The notes beneath the pieces were generated by a model, which saw only the letters and a list, made by a program, of their open reading frames with translations, made no database searches and had not been told where the DNA came from. Positions 45,380 through 54,865 of a DNA stretch of 60,799 bases are shown piece after piece; positions within the stretch are counted from its first letter, which is position 1, and every line of letters begins with the position of its first letter. Source of the DNA: Gammaproteobacteria bacterium 45_16_T64 (GTDB lineage Bacteria; Pseudomonadota; Gammaproteobacteria; Pseudomonadales; Ketobacteraceae); the NCBI GenBank assembly GCA_002162955.1, contig MABD01000036.1, positions 1 to 60,799 of the forward strand, in the 5' to 3' direction. Made by a program: the position numbers and the translations under genes.

Positions 45380-46266
45380 ACGCACCCGTAGAATGGTCCA
45401 CATTAATCGATGCGCAGCAGGCTCAGGTAAAACAGCATCCTATTTTTAATGGTATTGCCAAAGTTCTATCCATTGCAGGGAGAATATCCCCCACACTCAC
45501 GGGTAAATGGTTAAACTCATTGTGGTTTACGCCTCAACCGATGCCCCTTAAAAAAGATGACAAAGCGTGGATAGATAAAGCCAATACCGAATGGATACAA
45601 TATAAAGGTCAGCGGGTTCCGATCTATCGCTGGGGCACTGGCCCCGCGATACTTTGCGTACACGGTTGGGGTGGTCACAGTGGACAATTTACACCGCTTA
45701 TGCAGAAACTCGTCGATGAAGGGTATCAAGTCATCGCCTTTGATGCGCCTGCCCACGGTCAGTCCGAAGGAAAACGTACGGATCTTACGGAGTTTTCTGA
45801 TCTAGTCTCACTTATTATTCAAGGGGAAAATAACCCAATACATATTGTCGCTCACAGTATGGGGGGCGTTGCCAGCATCGATGCGATAAGTAAAGGGTCC
45901 CCTGTATTATCGCTCACGTTAATTGGAACACCGTTAAGTTTGAACTACATTATTCAAGTCACTCAGTCACAAATGCGCTTGGACACAAAAATCATTGATG
46001 CTCATAAGCATTTGATGAGTAAAAAATACGGCGATAATGTATGGGATCGCTTTGATTTATTACAAACCCCTAACGATTTTACAGCACCGTTGTTATTAAT
46101 TTATGACAAAGATGATACGCAAATTTTATTTGAAGTCTCTCAATCACTTCAACAACATTGGCCACACGCAACATCCATTGAGACAGAGGGGCTAGGTCAT
46201 AATCGCCTGCTACGCAATGATAACGTGATAGCAGACTTGCATCATTTCCTTAAGCACTCAACGTAA
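45376..46266 (+). CDS. Alpha/beta hydrolase
   Basis: This encodes 296 residues. Oxyanion motif VHGWGGHSGQF, nucleophile elbow AHSMGG (Ser about 163), Asp in LLLIYDKDDTQ and His in GLGHNRLL complete the triad. There is no signal peptide. It is translationally coupled (4-bp overlap) to the MMPL transporter; such pairs often process and export a lipid or ester. It could also hydrolyse esters made by the upstream monooxygenase. The N-terminal approximately 55 residues are an extension without a known fold. Confidence 0.92.
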   Translation: MNAPVEWSTLIDAQQAQVKQHPIFNGIAKVLSIAGRISPTLTGKWLNSLWFTPQPMPLKKDDKAWIDKANTEWIQYKGQRVPIYRWGTGPAILCVHGWGGHSGQFTPLMQKLVDEGYQVIAFDAPAHGQSEGKRTDLTEFSDLVSLIIQGENNPIHIVAHSMGGVASIDAISKGSPVLSLTLIGTPLSLNYIIQVTQSQMRLDTKIIDAHKHLMSKKYGDNVWDRFDLLQTPNDFTAPLLLIYDKDDTQILFEVSQSLQQHWPHATSIETEGLGHNRLLRNDNVIADLHHFLKHST

Positions 46267-46301
46267 AAACCTATTGATACGCACGACGTAGATTCACAAA
46301 A

Positions 46302-46331
46302 TTCTCATGCACATAACATTGTGCATGAGAA
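46302..46331. repeat. Perfect inverted repeat in the intergenic gap before the TonB receptor
   Basis: TTCTCATGCACA (46302-46313) and its complement (46320-46331) form a 12-bp stem with loop TAACAT, 36 bp after the hydrolase stop. There is no T-run, so it may be a weak terminator or an operator for the receptor gene. The rest of 46267-46552 shows nothing I can name. Confidence 0.55.
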
Positions 46332-46552
46332 AACACCGATGACCCAAAAGTCACACCGTTAATCTTTGGTATCCCACAGAAAACGTTTTGAACAAATTAC
46401 ATTCATTATTTTTCCAACTCTCGTAAAAACACCAATCATTCTGTATGACTCAAAAAAAGAACATAAAAATATTACCTAAATACACTAGGATAGTTGAGTT
46501 TCTCTTAGTAGTATTCTGCGCTTCAAAATAGACCACCGCAGGACAATGTCGT

Positions 46553-49204
46553 ATGAAAATACAACAACGCTCATCTCACCTGATGCGTTTACCCACTTTA
46601 TTATTACTACTTTCTCACTCTTTTATCTCCTCTGCTTTTGCAGATGACAACACTCAAACACAAAATTCAGCACAAGATACCGTGGTTGTCACCGGCACCT
46701 ATCTTCCTGTTCGGCAAAGCGATATCGCCTCCCCTGTGGAAGTGATTGATCGAGAGACTATTGAGTCAAGCGGTGCGCCAACCCTCAACGATTTTATTAA
46801 AAATATCGAGAGCAATGTCGGTGCAGAGTTCAATGCAGACGTTTTTTCGCAAGGTACTAGCGGTGGCACAAGTCAAATAAATTTGCGGGGGCTCGGGCTA
46901 TCATCAACATTGGTCCTATTGAACGGTCGACGAACAACACTTAGCGGAGCCTACGCAAATGATGGCAGTACCTATGTCGATATAAACACCGTCCCGATGA
47001 TTGCGCTTGATCGTGTTGACGTAGTAAAAGATGGCGCAAGCGCACTCTACGGTTCCGATGCGGTTGCCGGTGTCGTGGATTTTATTACCCGAGATGATTT
47101 TGAAGGCATTGAGTTCAGCACTGGCTACCAAGAAACCACCGATGGCAATCAAAGCGATACTGACTTCAGCCTGTTATGGGGATGGCATGGGGATAAACTT
47201 AAGACGCTCATTGCGTTGGCATATTTTGAACGCACACCGATGGCAGCGACAGAAAGAGACTTCACGGAAGGTACCGCAACTAACACGGCAGGGTTTCCTG
47301 CGTCGTTTATTCCATTGGGAGCAATAGACCCCGCTAGCCCATACTTCGCTTTAAATGGTTTGGCTCCTGCTGGCACGCCCATTCGAGACGCGGGGTGTGT
47401 AGCCGGTGGAGGCATCATCGCGGAAGGAGCGAACCCTTTTTTCGGTACCTGTGACAGTGATTCAATCCCCTTTTTCGAGCTAGTGTCCGAAGAAGACCGC
47501 CAACAAGGGTTGGTAACTATCGATTTCGAGCTTAATCAACACTGGAATATTTTTGGTGAAGCCCTCTATTCAAAAACCGAACAGAGTCAAACATCTTCCC
47601 CATCCTTACCGAATCTATCATTTCCCGTGGTACCTGCTGATAATATCGGCAACCTACCTATAAACGGTGGCTTTGGCGTTCCGGTTGTATTTATTGGCAC
47701 CACCTTAAGTAATGACTCTCCCCCCAGTATTAACGAGAGAATATCAGAAACAGCACGTGCCTTGATTGGTGTTCAACACCAAATCAATGAGCACTGGCGA
47801 TGGGAATCTGCTTATCAGTACAGCTATAACAATTATTACCTGGGTGGTCCTGATACGTTAACAGACCGTTTCAATGCTGCCTTAAATGGTAACGGAGGCT
47901 CCAACAATAATGAATATTTCAATCCATTTTCTTCAGCACTCACAGTATCAGACCTGGGAAATAGCCAAGCAGTCATTGATGACTTTACATCGATTTCTTA
48001 TCGAAGAATTCGAACAGAACTACAGACCTGGGATGCGGTAGTCATTGGCCCTTTATTCGACTTACCCTCCGGTTCGATAGAAAGTGCATTTGGAGTACAG
48101 TATAGAAACGAAACGAATAGGCAGGAATTGGATGAAAACTCTAACGCATTTAATTACGATTTTGTGGTTGGTGCCAGCGATTCTTCAGACTCGCGAGATG
48201 TCTACGCCGTTTTCTCTGAGCTTATGATTCCCGTGACAGATAACCTCAATATCCAACTGGCCGGACGGTTTGAAGAATACAGTCAGAATAAAGAAAACAG
48301 CTTCGATCCTAAATTAGGTATACGCTGGAATGCCACACCGACATGGTCCTTTCGAAGCTCTGTAAGTACTGCATTCCGTGCCCCAAGCCTCCACCAAACA
48401 TCCACCTACTCCATTGCGATTGATCAAATCGGTGGTAGTTTTGTCCCCGTTGTGACCGAAGGCAATGCTGACTTAACACCCGAAAAAGCATTTATCAGTA
48501 ATCTAGGGGTTGTGTTTGAACCAACCAACAACCTCCGAGCGAGCCTAGATTATTGGCGCTACGAATATAAAGACATTATTATTAAAGAAAGTGCTGAAGG
48601 TATTTTTGCTGCAAATCCGAACGACCCCAAAATTGTGTATGATGCAACCACAGGGGGAATATCTCAGCTAAACCTCGACTTTATCAATGCCTCTTCGGTA
48701 ATTACCGACGGGATCGATCTTACCTTCAAGTATATGATGCCAACAGAATACGGAAGCTTCAAAATCACAAATAACACCGCATATATACACCGATACAATC
48801 TACAGGTAGAAGAAGATGACGCAACCATCCATGCAGTGGGAAGCCGAAATTTTCTTAACATTGCTCGCCCACTTCCCCGTTGGCGTTCAAGCTTAGGGTT
48901 AAGCTGGCTCTATGGACAGCATGGATTTTCTACCACCACACGATACACCCACTCTTACCGTAACGATGAAATAGATGAGAACAACCCAAGTGACGATTCT
49001 GACATTGACTCTCACCTAACCCAAGATGTGCAATACAATTATAGCATTCCGATCAATGATGAATTTGAATCCCAAGTAACACTTGGTGTAATCAATCTGT
49101 TCGATCAAGACCCGCCAGAGGTATCAACAAACTTTGGATATGATAGCAAGCTGCATGATCCTCGCGGGCGACTAGTCTATGGGCGGGTCACCCTGCGCTA
49201 TTAA
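46553..49204 (+). CDS. TonB-dependent outer-membrane receptor
   Basis: This encodes 883 residues. The signal peptide ends near SSAFA-DD. A TonB-box-like DTVVVTGTYLP is followed by the plug domain (SPVEVIDRETIESSGAPTLN, then INLRGLGLSSTLVLLNGRR, and VVKDGASALYGSDAVAGVVD). The remainder is a barrel rich in aromatic strands, ending in an aromatic strand (GRLVYGRVTLRY) as outer-membrane proteins do. It takes up a ligand using TonB energy. The position between the exporter operon and the CYP153 genes suggests a hydrophobic or hydrocarbon-related ligand rather than iron, but no ligand residue can be read. A bidirectional terminator follows. AGGA lies ahead of the ATG. Confidence 0.93.
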   Translation: MKIQQRSSHLMRLPTLLLLLSHSFISSAFADDNTQTQNSAQDTVVVTGTYLPVRQSDIASPVEVIDRETIESSGAPTLNDFIKNIESNVGAEFNADVFSQGTSGGTSQINLRGLGLSSTLVLLNGRRTTLSGAYANDGSTYVDINTVPMIALDRVDVVKDGASALYGSDAVAGVVDFITRDDFEGIEFSTGYQETTDGNQSDTDFSLLWGWHGDKLKTLIALAYFERTPMAATERDFTEGTATNTAGFPASFIPLGAIDPASPYFALNGLAPAGTPIRDAGCVAGGGIIAEGANPFFGTCDSDSIPFFELVSEEDRQQGLVTIDFELNQHWNIFGEALYSKTEQSQTSSPSLPNLSFPVVPADNIGNLPINGGFGVPVVFIGTTLSNDSPPSINERISETARALIGVQHQINEHWRWESAYQYSYNNYYLGGPDTLTDRFNAALNGNGGSNNNEYFNPFSSALTVSDLGNSQAVIDDFTSISYRRIRTELQTWDAVVIGPLFDLPSGSIESAFGVQYRNETNRQELDENSNAFNYDFVVGASDSSDSRDVYAVFSELMIPVTDNLNIQLAGRFEEYSQNKENSFDPKLGIRWNATPTWSFRSSVSTAFRAPSLHQTSTYSIAIDQIGGSFVPVVTEGNADLTPEKAFISNLGVVFEPTNNLRASLDYWRYEYKDIIIKESAEGIFAANPNDPKIVYDATTGGISQLNLDFINASSVITDGIDLTFKYMMPTEYGSFKITNNTAYIHRYNLQVEEDDATIHAVGSRNFLNIARPLPRWRSSLGLSWLYGQHGFSTTTRYTHSYRNDEIDENNPSDDSDIDSHLTQDVQYNYSIPINDEFESQVTLGVINLFDQDPPEVSTNFGYDSKLHDPRGRLVYGRVTLRY

Positions 49205-49230
49205 TGCCGCCCCCTCCAATCCACCATCAA

Positions 49231-49276
49231 AACTAAAAAACCTCGCGGTCTCTTATGATCGCGAGGTTTTTTAGTT
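49231..49276. terminator. Bidirectional terminator between TonB receptor and CYP153 gene
   Basis: Arms 49231-49247 (AACTAAAAAACCTCGCG) and 49260-49276 are perfectly complementary around a 12-base loop that can pair a little further. A-runs and T-runs flank the GC core, so it terminates both the plus-strand receptor gene and the convergent P450 gene. Confidence 0.9.
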
Positions 49277-49296
49277 CATCACACGACGGTAGTTAT

Positions 49297-50721
49297 CTAC
49301 TCAGCCTTAGCAGTAATCTTAACCATCATTTTGGTATACCCTTTTACGAAATTTGATTGCACATACTCCGGTTCATCGAGTACTTCAATATTATCAAAAC
49401 GCTTTAACAACTCTTCCCAAAGAATACGCAGTTGCATTTCCGCTAATCGATTTCCCATGCAGCGATGCACGCCAAAACCAAACGACAGGTGATTCCTCGC
49501 TCTTTTACGATCAATCATAAATTCGTCAGGTTGTTCTATCTGTCGCTCATCCCGGTTCCCCGAAACATACCACATAACGACCTTATCACCCTTTTTGATC
49601 GTTTTACCATTTACTTCAACATCTTCTTTCGCCACTCGACGCATGTACGCCAAAGGTGTTTGCCAACGAATTATTTCAGACACCATATTAGGAATTAACG
49701 TGGGGTCTTTCTTAAGCTTAACAAACTCATCAGGGAATTGATTTAACGCTAATATCCCACCCGTCATCGAATTACGTGTGGTGTCATTTCCACCCACAAT
49801 CAACAACGCCAAATTCCCCATGAACTCCATGGGTCTATCAATCATGTTCTTTGTTTTTTCATTGGTCAGTAGCAAGCTAATAAGGTCATAACCCATCTCT
49901 TCGCCTGCTGCTTTTTTTGCTTCCTTTTCACGCCATAGTTTCGTGAAATATGTCGCCATTTCCGCGGCGCCAAGAAACATTTCGTCTGCTGAGCATTCTC
50001 CGCCAGTCGTCTCGGGACTCGCGGCAATCACATCAGACCAGTAGGCCAATTTACGTCGATCCTCATACGGAAAATCAAATAACGTCGCGAGCATCCTCGA
50101 TGTTAATTCAACTGATACTTTCTCGACCCAATCAAACGGTTCGTCAATCGGTAAATTATCCAACACGTCCACTGCACGGCTTCGAATAAGCCCCTCCATT
50201 TCTACAAGATTCTTAGGCGCAACAACGTTTTGCACTGCTTGACGTTGTACGTCGTGCTTAGGAGGGTCCATAGCGATAAAAGTTTCGATAGCCATTCCTT
50301 CAGGACGGTCACCAATAACGATAATCGGTTCTGCTGAGAATAGATCGTGTCGTTTGTCTACGAATACAATATCCTCATAACGTGTAATGGACCAAAACGG
50401 GCCAAAAGGACTATTCTTCTGGTAGTGCACGGGACATTCATCACGCAAGCGTTTGAAATAGGAGCCCCACATATTCTGTTTAAAAAGGAATGGATTACTA
50501 ACATCGATATCTTCTATCGCAAGTGTCGACACGTCAGGTATCGGAGATTCATTAAATACAGGTACAGGCTTACCTTTCCATACTTTCCCTTTGGCTTTTA
50601 AAAAAAGATGGACACCTTTTATTTGCAGAGGCATTGGAATAACTTTTGCGGTTTTTTCAACAACAAAAGGTATGGATACAAGTGACGTACTTTTCTCTAC
50701 AATCGAAGATAGAATATTCAT
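49297..50721 (-). CDS. Cytochrome P450, CYP153 family alkane hydroxylase
   Basis: This encodes 474 residues. The I-helix LLIVGGNDTTRNSMTGG (about 305-320), the ExxR as EIIRWQTPLAYMRR and the heme loop SFGFGVHRCMGNRLAEMQL (Cys about 420) followed by NFVKGYTKM are the hallmark sequence of CYP153, soluble bacterial terminal alkane hydroxylases acting on roughly C5-C12 alkanes and related chains. The N-terminus has no membrane anchor. It takes electrons from a [2Fe-2S] ferredoxin, here encoded 75 bp upstream in the same direction. The third partner, a ferredoxin reductase, is not in this window. Divergent AraC control is likely. Subfamily (CYP153A) is probable but not proven. Confidence 0.92.
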   Translation of the reverse strand: MNILSSIVEKSTSLVSIPFVVEKTAKVIPMPLQIKGVHLFLKAKGKVWKGKPVPVFNESPIPDVSTLAIEDIDVSNPFLFKQNMWGSYFKRLRDECPVHYQKNSPFGPFWSITRYEDIVFVDKRHDLFSAEPIIVIGDRPEGMAIETFIAMDPPKHDVQRQAVQNVVAPKNLVEMEGLIRSRAVDVLDNLPIDEPFDWVEKVSVELTSRMLATLFDFPYEDRRKLAYWSDVIAASPETTGGECSADEMFLGAAEMATYFTKLWREKEAKKAAGEEMGYDLISLLLTNEKTKNMIDRPMEFMGNLALLIVGGNDTTRNSMTGGILALNQFPDEFVKLKKDPTLIPNMVSEIIRWQTPLAYMRRVAKEDVEVNGKTIKKGDKVVMWYVSGNRDERQIEQPDEFMIDRKRARNHLSFGFGVHRCMGNRLAEMQLRILWEELLKRFDNIEVLDEPEYVQSNFVKGYTKMMVKITAKAE

Positions 50722-50796
50722 ATTATTTTCCAGTCTGTAAATGTGATTTTTTTACTATCTATAAGCGTATTGTTCAATTAACGTATAAATCGAATA

Positions 50797-51117
50797 TCAC
50801 ATTTGAAATTCTGGTAGACGAACAACCATTCCATCCATCGCTTCTGTCACTTTTACTTGGCAAGACAAACGAGAAGTCGCCGCTTTTTCCGGTGTCATAT
50901 CTAACATTTGGTTTTCGACTTCAGTCGCGATTCCGGCAACCGATGCCCATTTCTTATCAACAATCACATGGCAAGTTCCGCAAGCGCATTCTCCACCACA
51001 GTCAGCATCGACACCGGGAACACTATTGTCCAACGCTGCTTGCATTAACGAACTTCCCTCTTCAATATCGACTTCGTGTCGGTTTCCATCATGCTCAATA
51101 AAAGTAATACTACCCAT
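50797..51117 (-). CDS. [2Fe-2S] ferredoxin, electron donor of the CYP153 system
   Basis: This encodes 106 residues, the size of adrenodoxin-type ferredoxins. The cluster cysteines are C40, C46, C49 and C86 (CGGECACGTC and LSCQ). The sequence resembles ferredoxins that partner CYP153. GAGG lies ahead of the ATG. It is the first gene of the two-gene operon with the P450. The promoter lies in the 247-bp region shared with the divergent AraC gene. Confidence 0.95.
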   Translation of the reverse strand: MGSITFIEHDGNRHEVDIEEGSSLMQAALDNSVPGVDADCGGECACGTCHVIVDKKWASVAGIATEVENQMLDMTPEKAATSRLSCQVKVTEAMDGMVVRLPEFQM

Positions 51118-51364
51118 AAATACCTCGGCTAAACAATTAGTTACGTTGTTGTCAGGTTGCTGTCAGGTTCTAGCTACGTTGGGTCTGGATTTCTATGTAA
51201 CCAAGCCTGCTCATAACTCGTTCAATCTAGATTACGCAGTTGGGCCTGTGGATGGCAGGTCATTTCTTGACATTAGGGGGTTATTTCAAGACACTCAAAG
51301 AGCGTTTTGAGGCAAAGTAACTTAAGTTCTACTGTTATTAGGGCAATTTTGGGAAATTATAAGT
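51118..51364. promoter_or_regulatory. Divergent promoter of the ferredoxin-CYP153 operon and AraC gene
   Basis: TGTCAGGTT occurs as a direct pair at 51150-51158 and 51161-51169, 11 bp apart (one helical turn), on the ferredoxin-proximal side. A related TGGCAGGTC is near 51253. Such direct half-sites next to a divergent AraC gene are candidate AraC binding sites. A TTGACA hexamer lies near 51268. Binding and promoter use are inferred. Confidence 0.5.
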
Positions 51365-52411
51365 GTGACAAAATCTGTTGAAGTAGCCAAAAAAATAGGC
51401 TCTAGTGCCGCATCTATCCCGTCAAACTACTCTCGTCTGATTGCCCGCGAGCTCGATCTGCAGGTTTCTGACTTACCCTCGCTGTTAACAATGACAGACC
51501 TTTCTATTGACGAATTTATGCAGGAAGATACTCGCCTAACCTCTCAACAGCAGATACAGATTTTACAAAATGGCTTACGATTATCTACCGATGAGGCATT
51601 TGGGTTACGATTAGGCATTCGCTTTACGCCTCCCACTCATGGTGCCATGGGTTTTTTGGCAAGTAGTAGTCCTAACCTGCTCACAGCCTTAGAAGCCCTT
51701 CAAACATACTTGCCCCTACGATTGAATTTTGCCAGGGCAGAAATTGTCATCAATGACACCTGGCTCGAAGGTCATTGCTATTTTGATGCCGACATAAACC
51801 ACGAGGTTCATCGCTGCCTATCCGAGATCTTAGCAAAGATATTTTTTGACTTTGCCGAATTTATCGTGGGAAGACCCATACATGAAGGTGTCTCTTATTT
51901 TTCTCATGACTATCCCAATAATAGTAGTCTGCAATATTCCGATTACCTTCCTGGAAAAATCGAATTTTCAGCTAAGCAATTAATGGTTAAAATTCCCATT
52001 GAATTGACGCAAGTTGCCAATACATCAACCAATCCTGAAAACTATCTCTTCGCCATGCGCCAATGTGAAATGATGCAGGCCAAGTTATTGTCAAATAGAG
52101 ATACTACCACCTACAAAATTCAAAGAATGATGCTCACACATCCGCCGGGAGTATTGTCCGAAGATGAGGCCGCTGCCACATTATTTGTCAGCAAACGTAC
52201 ATTGGCCCGACGACTTCAAAAAGAAGGCACAGGATTTAGAAAAATTCGTGATGAGATATTGTCGCAACAAGCTGCCGATTATCTTAGAGACAGCAAGATG
52301 TCAGTAGATGCTATCGCTGCAGTACTTAACTATCATGACAGTACGAATTTTCGACGGGCTTTTAAACGCTGGTTTAATCTAACGCCAGACCAGTACCGAA
52401 AACAACAGTAA
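51365..52411 (+). CDS. AraC-family regulator of the alkane genes
   Basis: This encodes 348 residues from a GTG; no ATG with a good site is seen nearby. The N-terminal Arabinose_bd-type domain (HGAMGFLASSSPNLLTALEA) is of the OruR/MmsR group. The C-terminal HTH is LFVSKRTLARRLQKEGTGF and VLNYHDSTNFRRAFKRWFNL. It diverges from the ferredoxin-CYP153 operon across 247 bp, the arrangement seen for AraC-type activators of CYP153 genes, so alkane- or fatty-acid-responsive activation is likely. The inducer is not visible. Confidence 0.9.
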   Translation: MTKSVEVAKKIGSSAASIPSNYSRLIARELDLQVSDLPSLLTMTDLSIDEFMQEDTRLTSQQQIQILQNGLRLSTDEAFGLRLGIRFTPPTHGAMGFLASSSPNLLTALEALQTYLPLRLNFARAEIVINDTWLEGHCYFDADINHEVHRCLSEILAKIFFDFAEFIVGRPIHEGVSYFSHDYPNNSSLQYSDYLPGKIEFSAKQLMVKIPIELTQVANTSTNPENYLFAMRQCEMMQAKLLSNRDTTTYKIQRMMLTHPPGVLSEDEAAATLFVSKRTLARRLQKEGTGFRKIRDEILSQQAADYLRDSKMSVDAIAAVLNYHDSTNFRRAFKRWFNLTPDQYRKQQ

Positions 52412-52432
52412 ACGTTCTCAACATCCTTCTTC

Positions 52433-53326
52433 CTAATCTTTACTATTATCAAAGATAGTCAACACCCACTCAAAAAGATTATCTGTCTCATCGATTAGCG
52501 CGTTGTCCTCATTCTGCACAAAATAGAACCCCCTTCCCGGCACATCAAAAGATTGAGGAAAGAGAGTCACTAACCTCCCATCAACAATGCGACCATGGGT
52601 GATGGGCATTAGTGCAATCACCAGCCCCACACCTTGTTCCGCTAATGCAATCGCGGAAAGATAATTATCCAAATAGATGTGTTTATTGTTTGAAAAATCC
52701 ATACCAATAATGCTGCCTAATTCAGCCCAGTCATCCACATTAGTTCGAGCATGGATAAGCGTGTAACCTTTCAGCTCCGCAATATCTTGAAGCCCTCTTT
52801 CAGGAATCAAGGAACCCTTGCCTACTATATTCATTTGAAGGGGAGCAAGCAGTCGACTTTTCATCCCATCCCATTGCCCTCCCCCAATCCGTATCGCAAT
52901 GGAATACTTATCATGAAATAGATCAATAACGTTCTCAGTGGTTTCTATCCGTAAATCCAACCCTTGATGCACACTGTTATATGAATGCATCGCAGGAATC
53001 AGCAAATCGTGTGCGACAAAAGGCACTGTGGATAATCGAATATGGGGATCAATCATATCTCGACGAAACTTATCAAATTCGGACTGATAGTGATCCAACG
53101 TGCTTCGGACAACCTCATAGAATGTAACGCCAACGTCCGTCAATTCAACTTTTCTCGTTGTTCGATTAAACAATTTTGTATCAAGACTGGATTCCAGCTG
53201 TTTTATTTGTTGGCTAATGGCAGATGGCGTTACACACAACTCATCTGCCGCCAATTTAAAACTGGATAGACGCCCAGATGCCTCAAAGGCTGGTAGCATA
53301 TTCAGTAGCGGGGGCTTAGCACTCAT
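52433..53326 (-). CDS. LysR-family regulator
   Basis: This encodes 297 residues. The N-terminal wHTH is typical: LPAFEASGRLSSFKLAADEL, then VTPSAISQQIKQLESSL and LFNRTTRKVELTDVG. The C-terminal substrate-binding domain is GcvA-like (RIETTENVIDLFHDKYSIAI). It points away from the AraC gene and lies downstream, on the same strand, of the Old Yellow Enzyme gene (106 bp). A role in controlling the OYE or SDR genes is possible but not shown. The Shine-Dalgarno sequence is weak. Confidence 0.9.
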   Translation of the reverse strand: MSAKPPLLNMLPAFEASGRLSSFKLAADELCVTPSAISQQIKQLESSLDTKLFNRTTRKVELTDVGVTFYEVVRSTLDHYQSEFDKFRRDMIDPHIRLSTVPFVAHDLLIPAMHSYNSVHQGLDLRIETTENVIDLFHDKYSIAIRIGGGQWDGMKSRLLAPLQMNIVGKGSLIPERGLQDIAELKGYTLIHARTNVDDWAELGSIIGMDFSNNKHIYLDNYLSAIALAEQGVGLVIALMPITHGRIVDGRLVTLFPQSFDVPGRGFYFVQNEDNALIDETDNLFEWVLTIFDNSKD

Positions 53327-53432
53327 AATATCGTCACACGTATTCAGGCTGTATTGCTATCAAGACTAGCAGTTTATCCCTTTAATACCACAACCCCCGC
53401 CGTAAACGTAGACATAGGCATAGAGATATACT

Positions 53433-54671
53433 TCATGCCCTTCGTGGTTTAAATGCAGCGGATCCCATCCGAAAAAAATTGTTGATAACGGCGGCCCAAG
53501 CAGAAAAATTCACATTCGGTTCCTTGCCCTTACCCATCAAATGTATCTGCTCCTCCCACCACGCTAAGTCAACCATCATCGCCACATCAAGAGCTCTAAA
53601 ACCTGTGGTAGGACGCTTAATATCAAATGTGCTATCTTCATTTTGACCCGCAACGGTGGGTAAGTCCGGATACAACATCATCGGTCTCGCCAACCCCACA
53701 AAATCCGTTGCATCCGATTGAATCGCTCCTTTCATTCCTCTAGCAGAACGAAAACCACCTGTCACCGCTAATGGGGTATCAACCTTTTGCCTCACACTTT
53801 CGGCATAATGTAGAAAGTAAGCCTCACGCTTTTTCGTGCTGGCCTTCATCGGGGCCTCACTGGGATCGATCATTGCTTGGCTTTCATAAGTACCACCAGA
53901 AATTTCGATAAGATCGATACCGGCATCGGACAGACTCTTAGCAACGACCATTGACTCATCTTCGGTAAAACCCCCATGAATAAAATCACCCGAATTTAAT
54001 TTCACTGCGACGGGAAATTTATTGCCTACTTCTGCTCGAACGGCCCGATACACTTCATGCACAAAGCGCATTCTATTTTCAATACTCCCACCCCATTTAT
54101 CCGTTCGTTGATTATGTTTCGAAGAATGGAATTGACTAATAAGGTATCCGTGAGCAGCGTGAATCTGAACCCCGGTAAAACCGACCTCTTTTGCTAACCG
54201 CGCTGATCGCGCGAACTTTTCAATCAGACCATAAATCTCATGTTCAGTTAGCGCTTTTGGTTTAGCAAACGCGCCTTTCATATTCATTTCTAACGGGATA
54301 GCCGATGGCGCTACAGGAGCGCGCGATAGGGTCACCGGACTTTGCTTTCCAGGGTGATTCAGTTGAGCCCAAAGGTGCGTGCCATGCTGAGTTCCCTTCT
54401 TAGTCCATTGACGAAAATTCTTCAGGTCACTTTTTTCATCTAACACCACATTCTTAGGTTCACCTAGCGCGGTACGATCAATCATAATGTTTCCAGTGAT
54501 CGCGATTCCAACGCCACCATTCGCCCATCGCTCATAAGCCTTTGCAAGCGCTGGACGAGGATTACGCTTTCTATCACCCAACTGTTCACTGGTTGCTGAC
54601 TTGATAAAGCGGTTTTTGATAGTAATGCCGTTCTTCAATATAAAAGGCGTATTCAACTGGATATCGTTCAT
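53433..54671 (-). CDS. Old Yellow Enzyme family NADH:flavin oxidoreductase
   Basis: This encodes 412 residues. The FMN barrel starts NGITIKNRFIKSATSEQLGD. The catalytic pair lies in GVQIHAAHGYLISQFHS (H-x2-H), followed by DKWGGSIENRMRFVHEVY and, near the end, TDFVGLARPMM. Such enzymes reduce activated C=C bonds (enones) with NAD(P)H. The length fits the single-domain OYE class without the iron-sulfur module of 2,4-dienoyl-CoA reductase. AGAGGG precedes the ATG. It lies downstream of the two SDR-like genes on the same strand, with a 194-bp gap between. It could act on unsaturated keto intermediates; substrate unknown. Confidence 0.93.
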   Translation of the reverse strand: MNDIQLNTPFILKNGITIKNRFIKSATSEQLGDRKRNPRPALAKAYERWANGGVGIAITGNIMIDRTALGEPKNVVLDEKSDLKNFRQWTKKGTQHGTHLWAQLNHPGKQSPVTLSRAPVAPSAIPLEMNMKGAFAKPKALTEHEIYGLIEKFARSARLAKEVGFTGVQIHAAHGYLISQFHSSKHNQRTDKWGGSIENRMRFVHEVYRAVRAEVGNKFPVAVKLNSGDFIHGGFTEDESMVVAKSLSDAGIDLIEISGGTYESQAMIDPSEAPMKASTKKREAYFLHYAESVRQKVDTPLAVTGGFRSARGMKGAIQSDATDFVGLARPMMLYPDLPTVAGQNEDSTFDIKRPTTGFRALDVAMMVDLAWWEEQIHLMGKGKEPNVNFSAWAAVINNFFRMGSAAFKPRRA

Positions 54672-54865
54672 GAGAACCCTCTTAGTTCGTAGTAATGATG
54701 ACCTGCTAACTAAGAACCACTCTACGGTGTTGGTCCACTTGCAACAAACGATACATTCTAATCAATTAGTTAATATTTCTAATCTATAACACTAGAATAC
54801 GCTATATAACGGTGCATTTGGATTAGATAAATTAATTACTTACACCACGCAGAATAGGGGCCAGC

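Noticed and set aside
50646-51101. 151-codon plus-strand frame opposite the ferredoxin
   Set aside because: It overlaps the ferredoxin antisense and its stop and start do not match any coding signal. The ferredoxin is clear.
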